Source of the DNA: Lysobacteraceae bacterium 2PB
GTDB taxonomy: Bacteria; Pseudomonadota; Gammaproteobacteria; Xanthomonadales; Xanthomonadaceae
DNA: 32,222 nucleotides
Direction of reading: 5' to 3'
Assembly (NCBI GenBank): GCA_005502915.1
Contig: SCMT01000041.1
Coordinates: 1-32,222, forward strand
Shown: positions 1-8,460 of the stretch, in pieces
Layout: each line of letters starts with the position of its first letter
Numbering within the stretch: position 1 is the stretch's first letter
The notes under the pieces: generated by a model
The model's database searches: none
Told to the model about the DNA's origin: nothing
What the model saw: only the letters and a program-made list of their open reading frames with translations
Position numbers and translations under genes: made by a program

Positions 1-264
1 GATGGGGGGCATGTCGGGGGCTCTGCGATCGCGTCCATGGCGAGACTGCATTCGCGTCGTCCGAGACCCGGTCCGGGCGGCGGGCGGCGCACCGTTCGAT
101 GTGCCGGCGGGGGCCGGTACATCGGTCGAGGCGTCACGGATGACGCGTCAACCTGAACGGAAGTATGCGTGGCGCCTTGGCCGCGTTTTGTGATGAGGCC
201 GACCTAAATTTCGCTTTCTTGAAGTGAAGTGTGAAGTTTGTCTCGCAAAAACGACCGATCTGGA
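1..264. other. Left-edge region without a supported gene
   Basis: No convincing gene is visible here. The part from about 200 to 264 is more AT-rich than its surroundings and lies downstream of the minus-strand exopolysaccharide operon. A minus-strand ATG at 36-38 opens a frame that runs off the left edge. It could be the start of the next gene of the cluster, but only 12 codons are visible and there is no clear ribosome binding site, so it is not called. Confidence 0.4.
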
Positions 265-2100
265 TCAGCGGCCGACCGGCTGCAGTTCCACGACATAGAT
301 TTCGCCGCTTCCGGCGATATCCAGCCGCCAACCACTGCGAAATTCGTCACGGTCCACGCTGCGCCAGTCGAAGGCCGACAGCTGCGCATCGGCGGGCGAC
401 AGCACCTTGATCCGCAGCCCGCCGGCCACCGCCTCGCGGCCCTCGATCCGGGGCTCGGTCGGCAGCTGGAGCTGGAAGATCGCGCGCGTGCCGGTCGTGG
501 TGCGGAAGCGGTCCTCGACGCGGAGGCCCGCCGCGGAGAAATCCAGGCGCCGGGTCCACTGCTTCACCGGGCTGTCCGTGGCGTAGGCGCCGGTGAGGTC
601 GGCGTCCACGCGCAGTGCGCCGTCGGCGCCCGGCGTCACGGTCATCGTCGACACCGTGGGCACGCACTGGTGCACCACGCGGTCGTTCTGCGGCGCGTGG
701 CACTGGCGCGCGATCGGCGTCGGCGCCTCGAAGCGCAGCACGTTGCGGGTCTCGGTGCCCTGCTGGATGCCGCTGTGGCTCCAGATGTTCTCGGTCACGG
801 TCAGCCAGTCGCGGTGGAAGAGGGTGAAGCCGCCCTGTTCCTGCGCCGCGTGGCTCTCGTTGTACGGGCCCGCGACGACGGCCAGCCACAGCGCGTCGCG
901 GTCCCAGCCGGTGCGCGCGAACAGGTTGCCGGTGCCGGTGGCGTGATGGAAGAGCGCGGTCGGCGCCGGCGCCTTCGCATCGCCGGCCGGCAGCAGGTCG
1001 TGGGCGGTGTTGAAACCGTTGCTCATCCGGTCGATGGCGATGTGGTGCAGCCACCACGACGCCATCGCCTGGCGCTGCGGGTCTTTGGCCAAGGCACGCG
1101 CCTGCAGCACCACCGTGCGGTGGTAGTCGTACAGTTCCGGGATGGAGCTGCGCGACTGGTCGCCGATCGGCGCGAAGCGGTCCAGAGTCGGCACGGTCGC
1201 GTGCACCCAGTAGTCGATGCTGTCCGCCGCGTGCGGACTGGCGTTGGCGATGTCCTCGCCGGTGGCGTCGCGCCATAGACGGTACAGCGCGAACAGGCGC
1301 ATGTGCGCCGCGCCGTAGCCGGTGCCTTCCAGGCTGCCGCCGCCGCGCAGCTGCGCGAAGTAGGCGATCAGCGGCGGGATCTTCTCTTCGTTGAGGAAGC
1401 GCATCCATTCCGCGTTGCCGCTGGCCAGCGCCCAGTACAGGGTCGCCTCGACGAAGCTGTAGTAATAGTTGTTGCCGGGGTTGTCGACCGACCAGCCGGT
1501 CCACGGGCGCGGCCGGCCGTTCCAGTTCGCGCGGACGTGGTGCCACACGTTCCACACCGCCTGCTCGGCGAAGGCCGACCAGCGCCTGCGCTGCGTGTCG
1601 TCGATGCTCGCCTTGCAGGTGTCCAGGGTCATCGACAGCGCGGCGATGCGCGGGCCGACTTCGAGATAGGAATCGCCGGCCACCTCCGGTGCGCGACCAT
1701 CGGCGATCGCGGCTTCGGCGTCGGCGACCTCCTGCTCGACCATGCGCACCGCCAGTTCGCAGTACTTCGGCTTCGGGTCGAGGCGATGCAGCAGCGCGGC
1801 GTCGTAGGCGGAGAAGGCATAGCCGGGTTGGCCGGCCACGGCGGCATCGACCCAGCGCTTGAAGCGGTCGAACTGCGGCGAGCGCGTGTCGACGTAGGAC
1901 AGGTCGAGCGGGATGCCCGGCGACAGCGGCTTCAGCGCCGGGCGTTTCGCGGCCACCGCCTCTGTCGCGGCGGCCAGCGCGGCGGCATGGCCGTCCGCCG
2001 CATTCGCGGTGCGGTCCCCGCCGCAGCCGGCGAGCGCAAGGACGACGCCGCTGGCGAACAGGTTGCGCGGGACGCGGGCACGGAAGCGGTTGCGGAGCAT
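265..2100 (-). CDS. Heparinase II/III-like polysaccharide lyase lipoprotein
   Basis: A 611-aa lipoprotein: the start is followed by a hydrophobic stretch and a lipobox LAGC with the lipidated Cys near residue 26. The N-terminal two thirds is Trp/Tyr-rich and helical, with a DNPGNNYYYSFVEATLYWAL block, as in (alpha/alpha) toroid lyases of the alginate lyase/heparinase type. The C-terminal third has a heparinase II/III-like HAAQEQGGF block followed by beta-rich sequence. By family it would cleave acidic polysaccharide by beta-elimination in the periplasm. It is the last visible gene of the export operon, 5 bases after the beta-barrel gene, so it may trim or degrade the exported polymer, as lyases do in alginate-type systems. 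The lyase fold is inferred from motifs and the substrate is unknown. The same reading frame stays open far upstream, but only the ATG at 2100 gives a signal peptide. Confidence 0.75.
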   Translation of the reverse strand: MLRNRFRARVPRNLFASGVVLALAGCGGDRTANAADGHAAALAAATEAVAAKRPALKPLSPGIPLDLSYVDTRSPQFDRFKRWVDAAVAGQPGYAFSAYDAALLHRLDPKPKYCELAVRMVEQEVADAEAAIADGRAPEVAGDSYLEVGPRIAALSMTLDTCKASIDDTQRRRWSAFAEQAVWNVWHHVRANWNGRPRPWTGWSVDNPGNNYYYSFVEATLYWALASGNAEWMRFLNEEKIPPLIAYFAQLRGGGSLEGTGYGAAHMRLFALYRLWRDATGEDIANASPHAADSIDYWVHATVPTLDRFAPIGDQSRSSIPELYDYHRTVVLQARALAKDPQRQAMASWWLHHIAIDRMSNGFNTAHDLLPAGDAKAPAPTALFHHATGTGNLFARTGWDRDALWLAVVAGPYNESHAAQEQGGFTLFHRDWLTVTENIWSHSGIQQGTETRNVLRFEAPTPIARQCHAPQNDRVVHQCVPTVSTMTVTPGADGALRVDADLTGAYATDSPVKQWTRRLDFSAAGLRVEDRFRTTTGTRAIFQLQLPTEPRIEGREAVAGGLRIKVLSPADAQLSAFDWRSVDRDEFRSGWRLDIAGSGEIYVVELQPVGR

Positions 2101-2105
2101 GGCGA

Positions 2106-3446
2106 TCACCGGTTCTGGTAGGTCAGCGCCAGCGACACCACGTTCTGGTCGGCGCGCTGGCCCGGCGCCGAACTGCGGCGCTCGTAGCGCGCGAGGGTGA
2201 GCACGCCGCTCCAGTGGCGGACCCACTGGTAGCGCGCATTGAGCGAATAGCGGCGGGTTTCGTCGTCGCGATCGAGGTTGACGTAGCGGTTGTGGTCCAG
2301 CGCGCCGGCGAACCCGATCCGCAGGTTGCGCCGCGCCCGCCAGCTCGCTTCCAGGCCGAGGCCGTAGCCGTCCTGGTCGAACTGGTCGGTGTCCTGGTAG
2401 CGCAGGCGATCGAGGAAGGGCGAGGCGCTGAAGGTCCAGCGCGTCGATGTCCAGGTGTATTCGCCTTCCAGCCTGCGTTCGAGGAAGGGCGAAGCGTTGA
2501 CCACGGTGTCGCCGGTCTGCACGCCGGTCGGCGGTGCCTCGATGGTGTCGCCGCCGGCCAGCGCGTCCGATGCGACATCGGAAAAGAGACTGCTGTACGA
2601 CAGGTCGAAGCGGTGCGCATCGTTCGGGCGCCAGGTCGCCGAGGCGCGGAACATCGGGTCCGATCGGCCATCGGCGAAGCCGGGCAGCGACCGGCGATAG
2701 TCCAGCCGCGAGTAGCCGAGGTCCACGGCCATGTCGACGCGGTTGAGCGTGCGCGTCCAGCGCATGAAGAACTGGGTGCGGTCGTAGTCGCGCGCGACCG
2801 CTTCGCTGTCGAAATCCACGCGCTGCTGCTGCACGTTGAACGAGAAACGGCTGCCCGGCGACAGTCGCCGCGTCGCGCGCAGCGCGAGGTCGGTGCGCCG
2901 CGAATTGAACGCGTCGGTGACCTCGGCCTCGCTGCGGATCCAGCGCAGTTCCGCGCTGCCGCGCCAGTCGTCGCCCCACTCGAACTGCAGGGTCGGCCCG
3001 GCCGACAGGACATTGACCTGCTGGCGGTTGCCCGGGGTGTCGGCGGCGAGCGTGTCCACCGGCTGCAGGGTCAGCTGGTCGACCACGCTGAAGCTCAGGC
3101 GCTCGGGGATCGCCACCCAGTTCACCCGTCCGGAAAACGTGCCGTCGGCGCCGTCCTGCAATCCGCGCTGGTCGTAGTGGCGGTACTCGGCGCGACCGCT
3201 GAGGTGCATCTGCAGCACCGAGGTGTCGTGCAGCACTTCCACGCCCAGGCCGGGTCGCAGGATGGTGGTCTCCAGCGGATCCGTCGGCGTCAGCAGCAGG
3301 TTGTCGTTGTGCTCGGCGTTGAAGTCGAGCGTGTAGTTGACGCGCAGCGCGTGCGCGTCGCGCGGCGTCGCCGCGCCGAACACGACGGCGATCGACATCG
3401 CCAGCGTCGCGACCGGCAGCGAGGCCCTGGTCCGCGCGCGAGCCAT
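2106..3446 (-). CDS. Outer-membrane beta-barrel protein of the EPS cluster (TIGR03016-like)
   Basis: A 446-aa protein with a signal peptide (hydrophobic core at about 10-25, likely cleavage after AHA near residue 33). The rest is alternating polar/aromatic beta strands typical of a large outer-membrane barrel, ending with a hydrophobic strand (LALTYQNR). Its position directly after export, chain-length and kinase-like genes matches the uncharacterised barrel (TIGR03016 type) of PEP-CTERM/exosortase-associated EPS loci. A role as outer-membrane secretion or assembly component is inferred. Its ATG overlaps the stop of the upstream ATPase gene (TGATG), which implies translational coupling. Confidence 0.75.
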   Translation of the reverse strand: MARARTRASLPVATLAMSIAVVFGAATPRDAHALRVNYTLDFNAEHNDNLLLTPTDPLETTILRPGLGVEVLHDTSVLQMHLSGRAEYRHYDQRGLQDGADGTFSGRVNWVAIPERLSFSVVDQLTLQPVDTLAADTPGNRQQVNVLSAGPTLQFEWGDDWRGSAELRWIRSEAEVTDAFNSRRTDLALRATRRLSPGSRFSFNVQQQRVDFDSEAVARDYDRTQFFMRWTRTLNRVDMAVDLGYSRLDYRRSLPGFADGRSDPMFRASATWRPNDAHRFDLSYSSLFSDVASDALAGGDTIEAPPTGVQTGDTVVNASPFLERRLEGEYTWTSTRWTFSASPFLDRLRYQDTDQFDQDGYGLGLEASWRARRNLRIGFAGALDHNRYVNLDRDDETRRYSLNARYQWVRHWSGVLTLARYERRSSAPGQRADQNVVSLALTYQNR

Positions 3447-4189
3447 CAGGGTCGCTGGTTGAACACCACGCCGGCGAACTTCTCCGGCGGGAAGCTGGCG
3501 ACGGCCTTGTCGATGTCCTCGCCGCTGACCTGACCGTATCCCACGACCAGCACGACCATGTCGGCCAGGTCGGACAGGATGCGCGCATCCGGCGAACCCA
3601 GGGCCGGCGGCGCGTCGAGGATCAGGTGGCGGTTGCCCTGGTGCGCGCGCAGCGAATCGATCATCGCGCGCATGCGCAGCGAGCTGAAGCTTTCGCCCGG
3701 GGTTTCGCGGATGCGCCCGGCGGGAATGAGCTGCAGGCGCGGCACGCCGGTGGCGTGGACCACGTCGCCCAACGCAACCGATTCGTTTTCGAGATAGTCG
3801 ATCAGGCCGCGTCCGTCGGCTTCGACCTGCAGCGCTTCGCCCTGCGCCGGATGCGTGGCGTCGCAGTCGACCAGCAGCGCCTGCTTGGTTTCGTCGAAGG
3901 CGAAGGCCGCCGCGAGGTTGCGCGCGACGAAGCTGCCGCCGCAGCCGGGACGCACCGGCGCCACCAGGGTCACGAAGTTGCCGGTGTCGCCGGCCAGCGC
4001 GAGCAGGCGCGTGCGCAGCTCGCGGAAGGCGTCGGCATGCCTGCGCACCGATTCCTGGCGATGGATCAGGCGCCGGTCTTCCAGCTGGTGCGTGCTCAGC
4101 GCCCTGCCGGCGCCGTCGTCCTGCGTCGCCGGCAGCGTGCGCCTGGCGGCTCCGTCGCGCCGATCGATGTCGTCGATGTTCGCGCTCAT
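3446..4189 (-). CDS. BY-kinase-like ATPase of EPS biosynthesis with degenerate P-loop
   Basis: A 247-aa cytosolic P-loop protein related to CpsD/Wzc-C/EpsG bacterial tyrosine kinases, which pair with the chain-length protein to control polymerisation and export. Visible blocks are a Walker A position PGCGGSF (residues 81-87), a Walker A'-like LLVDCDATHP (about 105-114) and a Walker B-like LILDAPP (about 189-195). The Walker A lysine is absent: the GK[ST] triplet position reads G-G-S. No tyrosine cluster exists at the C-terminus, which ends FNQRP. It may therefore be a pseudokinase or a regulatory partner. EpsG-type relatives with Ala or Gly in place of Lys are known to me but I cannot check them here. 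The ATG overlaps the upstream stop (ATGA). Confidence 0.85.
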   Translation of the reverse strand: MSANIDDIDRRDGAARRTLPATQDDGAGRALSTHQLEDRRLIHRQESVRRHADAFRELRTRLLALAGDTGNFVTLVAPVRPGCGGSFVARNLAAAFAFDETKQALLVDCDATHPAQGEALQVEADGRGLIDYLENESVALGDVVHATGVPRLQLIPAGRIRETPGESFSSLRMRAMIDSLRAHQGNRHLILDAPPALGSPDARILSDLADMVVLVVGYGQVSGEDIDKAVASFPPEKFAGVVFNQRP

Positions 4190-5784
4190 GCGCCCACCTG
4201 CTTCAACACGTAGACCAGTCCATACGCCAGGAACACGGAGGCGACGATCGATCCGCTGAGCATCATGCGGCCGACCTCCCGGCGCCGGTCGCGCGGCGTG
4301 CGGTAGGCCGGCACCACCGAGAGCAGGGCATAGGTGCCGCGACTTTCGAGCTGGCGCGGCGAGCGCACGCGCGGATCGAAGCGCACCAGCAGGAACAGCA
4401 GGCCGAGCGGCACCGCCATCGCCGCCGCCAGGCCGCCCAGCGCGAAATGCATGAAACGCAGGCCGCTGGGGCGCAGCGGCATCTGCGCCGGATCCTGGAT
4501 GCGCATCGTCAGGCCGCGGCGCTCGCGATCCAGCTCCATCGACACGCGCGCGTTCTCGCGGCGGCGCAGCAGGTCCTGGTAGATGTCGCGGTTCACTTCG
4601 TAGTCGCGGGTGAGTTCGGCCAGTTCGCTCTCGGAGGCGGCGATGCGACGGCTGCGCCCGAATTCGCTGTCGAGCAGGCCTTCGGACGCGGACATCCGCG
4701 ACTGGATCGCCGCGATCTCGCGCCGGGTCTGCGCGAGCTGGCTGCGCAGTTCCTGGTACATCGGGTTCATGCGCACTTCGCTGGAGTCGACGGCGGTGGC
4801 GCCGGGACGGCTGCGACGCTGTTCTTCCTCGCGCATCGCGGCCTGGATGTCGGCCATCTGGTGGCGCACGCGCACCACGTCGGGATGCTTCTCGGTGTAG
4901 CTCAGCAGCAGGGTGTCGAGCTGGCCCTGCAGCTCCAGCAACTGGGTCCGGTACAGGGTTTCCCGGGTCTGCACGGCGGTGACCGCCGATTCGCCGGACA
5001 GCTGCGCTTCCAGCGCCTGTTCGCGTGAGCGCAGTTCCATCAGGCTCATCCGGGTCTGCTCGACCTGGGTGCGCAGGGTGCCGATGCGCGCGGTCGAATC
5101 CGTCGAGCTGCCGGGCTGGGCATCGGTGTTCGCGGAGCGGTAGGCCCGCAGGTTGGCCTCGGCCTCGGTGAGCTTGCGGTGGTAGTAGCGCACGCGCTTG
5201 TCGATGAACTCGTAGGCCTCGCGGCTCTCGCGTTCCTTGCTGGCCAGGCTTTCCTCGATCAGCAGCGTCGCCATCGCCTCGGCGACCTTGAAGGCGCGTT
5301 CGGGCTTGCTGTCGTGGTAGGTGATCTGCACCAGGTTCTCGCGCGCGTTGGTGATCTGCGTGCGCTCGCGGATCTGTTCGATCAGGCGGTCCTGCACCGC
5401 GGCGGAGGGCTTGTCCTCCATCCAGCCGCCGGCGACCAGCACCTGGTCCATGACCTTGCGCCCGAACACCACGGTGCGCGCCAGGCCGGCGCGATCGAGC
5501 GCGCGCGTGGCGTGCGCGCGGTTCTCCAGCAGCGGCTGGATGATGTCGCTTTCCTGCGCCAGCACCGAGGTGCTGGCGGTGTACTTGCGGGGCAGCAGGA
5601 ACAGGCCGGCGACCAGCGCCACCAGGGCGATGCCGGCGAAGATCGAGGCGAGCACGAGCTGGTAGCGGCGGCCTTCGCGCAGCATCGCCATCACCAGGTC
5701 GTTGGGGTTCAGTCCGGGCTGCGAGGCCTGCGCGCCGGCGCGCGCGGTCGCGGAGCGCCGCACGGGGAGCGACGGGGCATTCAT
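4186..5784 (-). CDS. Polysaccharide chain-length determinant (GumC/Wzc N-terminal type)
   Basis: A 532-aa inner-membrane protein of the polysaccharide co-polymerase family. It has a first membrane segment at about 43-64, a long periplasmic region with coiled coils (about 170-410), a conserved EVNRDIYQDLLRRRENARVS block before the second membrane segment (about 440-465), and a third hydrophobic helix at the C-terminus (about 508-528). The family sets chain length and links the polymerase to the outer-membrane exporter. The wording of the coiled-coil and RDIYQDLL region is closest to chain-length proteins of XrtA/PEP-CTERM-type loci. It lacks the kinase domain of Wzc, and the next gene supplies an ATPase-like partner, as in split CpsC/CpsD systems. 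It starts within the upstream stop (TGATG). Confidence 0.9.
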   Translation of the reverse strand: MNAPSLPVRRSATARAGAQASQPGLNPNDLVMAMLREGRRYQLVLASIFAGIALVALVAGLFLLPRKYTASTSVLAQESDIIQPLLENRAHATRALDRAGLARTVVFGRKVMDQVLVAGGWMEDKPSAAVQDRLIEQIRERTQITNARENLVQITYHDSKPERAFKVAEAMATLLIEESLASKERESREAYEFIDKRVRYYHRKLTEAEANLRAYRSANTDAQPGSSTDSTARIGTLRTQVEQTRMSLMELRSREQALEAQLSGESAVTAVQTRETLYRTQLLELQGQLDTLLLSYTEKHPDVVRVRHQMADIQAAMREEEQRRSRPGATAVDSSEVRMNPMYQELRSQLAQTRREIAAIQSRMSASEGLLDSEFGRSRRIAASESELAELTRDYEVNRDIYQDLLRRRENARVSMELDRERRGLTMRIQDPAQMPLRPSGLRFMHFALGGLAAAMAVPLGLLFLLVRFDPRVRSPRQLESRGTYALLSVVPAYRTPRDRRREVGRMMLSGSIVASVFLAYGLVYVLKQVGA

Positions 5785-6410
5785 CAGAACGTGCGCTCCG
5801 GCACCGTGATGACGTCGCCCGGCGCGACCGGATAGTTCGTCGCCAGGTCGCCGCGGTTGAGGATGCGGTCGAGCTTGACCTCGTAGGTGGACGAGGTGCC
5901 GCCGGCGCGGCGATGCAGCTCGGAGCGGTCGCTGGCGGCGAATTCGGTCGGGCCGCCGGCGGCGAGGATGGCGTCGAGCACGGTCATGCCCGGTCGGTAG
6001 GGGATCGACACCGGCTGGCGCACGGCGCCGGTCACGCGGACGCGCGACAGGTATTCGTGGCTGCGCAGCTGGGTCAGGATCACCGCGACCTGCGGATCAC
6101 GGACGTAGGCCGACAGCTTCTCCTGGATGTCCCTGGCGACCTCGGGCGGCGTGCGCCCGCCGGCCAGCACGTCGCCGACCAGGGGCACGGAGATCATGCC
6201 GTCCGGGCGCACGGGCACGGTGATGCCGAGCTCAGGGTTGCGCCAGACCGTGACCTGCACCTGGTCGTCCACGCCGATCCGGTACGCATCGACGGCAGTG
6301 GCCTGGATCCCATCCGTGGGAGGAGCGCCGACCGAAGGTCCCTGGGTGGTGGCGCAGGCAGCAAGGATGAGCGACAGGCACAACGCCCAGACGCGATGGA
6401 TCGTATGCAT
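5784..6410 (-). CDS. Outer-membrane polysaccharide export lipoprotein (Wza/GumB-like)
   Basis: A 208-aa lipoprotein with a short signal peptide and lipobox LAAC (Cys near residue 19). A polysaccharide-export domain starts at YRIGVDDQVQVTVWRNPEL (about 41-59), followed by SLBB-like repeats ending at VAPGDVITVPE. Wza-family proteins form the outer-membrane pore for exopolysaccharide. The length fits the short GumB/EpsE class rather than the about 380-aa Wza. The ATG at 6410 was chosen because it gives a proper lipoprotein signal and has a GGGGGA stretch just upstream; further in-frame starts upstream give no signal. It is the first gene of the five-gene operon. Confidence 0.9.
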   Translation of the reverse strand: MHTIHRVWALCLSLILAACATTQGPSVGAPPTDGIQATAVDAYRIGVDDQVQVTVWRNPELGITVPVRPDGMISVPLVGDVLAGGRTPPEVARDIQEKLSAYVRDPQVAVILTQLRSHEYLSRVRVTGAVRQPVSIPYRPGMTVLDAILAAGGPTEFAASDRSELHRRAGGTSSTYEVKLDRILNRGDLATNYPVAPGDVITVPERTF

Positions 6411-6435
6411 TCGGTCCCCCGAAAAATTCCCTCTG

Positions 6436-6473
6436 ATTGTAACGGGAGACGGAATAACTTGAGGCCAGTCACA
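6436..6473 (-). promoter_or_regulatory. Candidate promoter and CRP/Clp-like site of the EPS operon
   Basis: Reading the minus strand, TACAAT (6441-6436) lies about 25 bases before the Wza-like start codon and fits a -10 hexamer. Just upstream is TGTGA-N6-TCAAG (6473-6458): one half matches the CRP/Clp consensus TGTGA-N6-TCACA perfectly and the other in its first three bases. Clp controls exopolysaccharide genes in Xanthomonas, so regulation by a Clp-like protein is plausible. No good -35 is visible. Confidence 0.35.
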
Positions 6474-6581
6474 AAATGGCCCCATCCATCCCGGACGCAG
6501 CGCCATGCGCACCTGACCTGCACGATGAGAGTGGTCCCGTGCATGCTGGCGCGCCGCTCGTCGGCGCGCGATCCGCCGGGC

Positions 6582-6629
6582 TTGACCTTGGCTGGGTATC
6601 CGGGAGTTAATTAGGTAATTACTTAATTA
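6582..6629 (+). promoter_or_regulatory. Promoter and palindromic operator of the SdpR-like repressor
   Basis: TTGACC at 6582-6587 can serve as -35 and the AT-rich TTAATT at 6607-6612 as -10 (19-base spacer). Overlapping the -10 is a 22-base near-perfect palindrome at 6608-6629 built as TAATTA, then a GTAATTAC core, then TAATTA, with only one mismatched pair. In otherwise GC-rich DNA this stands out and is best read as the autoregulatory operator of the repressor encoded 16 bases downstream. Confidence 0.65.
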
Positions 6630-6644
6630 GTTCATCGGAGCCCC

Positions 6645-7031
6645 ATGGACCGCGTGTTCGAAGCCCTGGCGTCCGCCCCGAGACGGCGCATCCTGGCCTA
6701 CCTCAACGGCGGCGAACTCACCGCCGGCGAGATCGCCGGCCGTTTCGACTTCAGCAAGCCGGCCTTGTCCGGCCACCTGCGCATCCTGGAAGACGCCGGT
6801 CTGATCGAGCGCGAAAAGCGCGGCCAGTTCGTCTATTTCCGGCTCGTGCCGGACACGCTGGCCAACACGGTCTTCGCCTGGGTCACCGAGCTCTGCCCGC
6901 AGGGCGGACCGCTCAAGCGCGAAAGCCGCAAGCGTGCCGCCGAGAAGCGCGCCGGATCGCCCGATGGCAACGTCGATCCGGGCGTTCCATCGACACCCGA
7001 TACCGCACCGAAGTCCGACGCCACCGAGTGA
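6645..7031 (+). CDS. ArsR/SdpR-family winged-helix repressor
   Basis: A 128-aa cytosolic regulator. A winged helix-turn-helix occupies about residues 1-80: VFEALASAPRRRILAYL, a recognition region FSKPALSGHLRILEDAGLI, and the wing EKRGQFVYFRL. This pattern is closest to SdpR-type autorepressors, and there is no CxC metal motif of the ArsR/SmtB type. The C-terminal 40 residues are charged and probably disordered. It is the first gene of a plus-strand operon; its stop lies 7 bases before the next ATG. An AT-rich palindrome just upstream suggests that it represses its own operon. The inducer is unknown. Confidence 0.85.
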   Translation: MDRVFEALASAPRRRILAYLNGGELTAGEIAGRFDFSKPALSGHLRILEDAGLIEREKRGQFVYFRLVPDTLANTVFAWVTELCPQGGPLKRESRKRAAEKRAGSPDGNVDPGVPSTPDTAPKSDATE

Positions 7032-7038
7032 GGCCGCC

Positions 7039-8460
7039 ATGCCGTTCGCCACCAGGACCCTGCAGACCTTCCCCTCGGTGCGCATCCCCTCGCGATCCGG
7101 CGGCCTGCCGGTCGAGGTGGTGCTGATCGCCCAGCTCGGCATCGGCGCAGGCACCCACCTCGTCGGCCGCACCGCAGCGCTGCAGCGCGGTCACGCAGCC
7201 TTCGTCGACGCCTTCGACGAGCCCTCGGCACGGATCGGCGGCGCCGATTTCGCCCAGGGCGATGCGACTTCGCTCTACACCTTCATCGTCGGCGCCAGCG
7301 GCCATCCCTTCCATCGCCACGCCGGGCACCGGGTGTTCACGGCGGTGTCCGGTAGCAGCGGCGCGCGCCTGCGGTTCTCGACGGCCTCGCAGGCGCAGAT
7401 CGACGCCGATCCGCAGGCCTTCCTCGATGCCCTGCGCCATGTCGAAATCCCGCCGGACTGCCTGTTCACCGTGCGCTTCGGCGGCGGCACCTGGCACCAG
7501 TTCCTGCCCGCCGATCCCGCGTCCGGCCATCCCGCGCTGTTCGCGCTGTCCTGCCATACCAACGAACTGGGCGGCGAGCTGTCGACGGACGTGCGCGAAC
7601 GGGTGATGGCGAACGAAGCCGACATCCCGTCGCTGACCGAACTGCTGCCGGGATCCGTCCTGCGCCTGCTCGAACGCGGCGAGGACGCGAAGCGCGAGGT
7701 GCCGACGATGGTGCTCTCGCTCGACGAGCCGGTCGGTTCGCTGCAGGCCCGCCTGTGCGCCCGCACCCGCAATGCATCGGGACGCCTGCGTGCTTGGCTG
7801 GGCGGCCTGCGCGCGCCGGTCGGTTTCTTCGCCGACACCCGGGGGGCGCGCGTGCATGCCTTGCCTGCGGTGCCGGCGCACTCGCTGCTCGCCCTGCAGT
7901 TCGAGGGTTTCGATCCGCGCCGCGAGCACGAGGACATCGTGGCCGTCGACATCGACCCGGCCGATTTCGCCGAACGCACGGTCAGCGGCGTGCTCGCCCG
8001 CGTGCTCGAAGGCTTCCTCGAAAACCGTCCTTCCACCGTCGGCCGGATGATGCAGCTCCGCAACGTGCTGGTGAAACCGCTCGGCCTGCGCACCTCGCCG
8101 CTGGGCTGCCCGGTCTCGTCGCTGCTCGGCGCGTGTCCGCAGACCTTCGCCGGTCGTTTCCCGGTCCTCGACCAGCGCGTCGACGCCGATCACCGCGCCG
8201 AAGTGCTGCTCGGCGCCGACGACAGGCACCTGCGCTTCCGCTCCAGCGTCGGCGTCGAGCGCCTGGCCGATGGCCGTCTGCGCATCGCCCTCGCCACCCG
8301 CGTGCGTACCCGCAACCTGTTCGGTCGCGCCTACATGGCCCTGATCGAACGCACCCATCGCCACTACATCGCCCCGACGATGCTGCGCATGGCGGTACTG
8401 CATGCGCGGGCGGGGGAGGGGGTCGCCCTGCAGGCGTCCGTGACCGGTGCGCGCACATGA
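7039..8460 (+). CDS. Cupin-like domain / DUF2867 domain fusion protein
   Basis: A 473-aa cytosolic protein with no signal peptide or membrane segment. The N-terminal half has a cupin-like metal site: clustered His at about 89, 92, 94 and 97 followed by FTAVSG, and a second block FGGGTWHQF (His about 153). The last 140 residues match DUF2867 style: RHLRFRSSVGVERL, then RVRTRNLFGRAYMALIERTH, then a hydrophobic end. DUF2867 has no established biochemical role; it is often found with NAD(P)-binding or DCC-type proteins. The gene sits between an SdpR-like repressor and a DCC protein with a 7-base gap and an ATGA overlap, so all three are likely one operon. The cupin assignment is from motif shape only. 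Confidence 0.7.
   Translation: MPFATRTLQTFPSVRIPSRSGGLPVEVVLIAQLGIGAGTHLVGRTAALQRGHAAFVDAFDEPSARIGGADFAQGDATSLYTFIVGASGHPFHRHAGHRVFTAVSGSSGARLRFSTASQAQIDADPQAFLDALRHVEIPPDCLFTVRFGGGTWHQFLPADPASGHPALFALSCHTNELGGELSTDVRERVMANEADIPSLTELLPGSVLRLLERGEDAKREVPTMVLSLDEPVGSLQARLCARTRNASGRLRAWLGGLRAPVGFFADTRGARVHALPAVPAHSLLALQFEGFDPRREHEDIVAVDIDPADFAERTVSGVLARVLEGFLENRPSTVGRMMQLRNVLVKPLGLRTSPLGCPVSSLLGACPQTFAGRFPVLDQRVDADHRAEVLLGADDRHLRFRSSVGVERLADGRLRIALATRVRTRNLFGRAYMALIERTHRHYIAPTMLRMAVLHARAGEGVALQASVTGART

Noticed and set aside
1-38. Start of a further minus-strand EPS gene at the left edge
   Set aside because: Only 12 codons from an ATG at 36-38 are visible and no ribosome site is found; not enough to call.
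265-3588. 1107-codon open frame on the minus strand
   Set aside because: Only its last 611 codons (from the ATG at 2100) form a real protein with a lipoprotein signal; the rest is an alternative frame of the beta-barrel gene and lacks family features.
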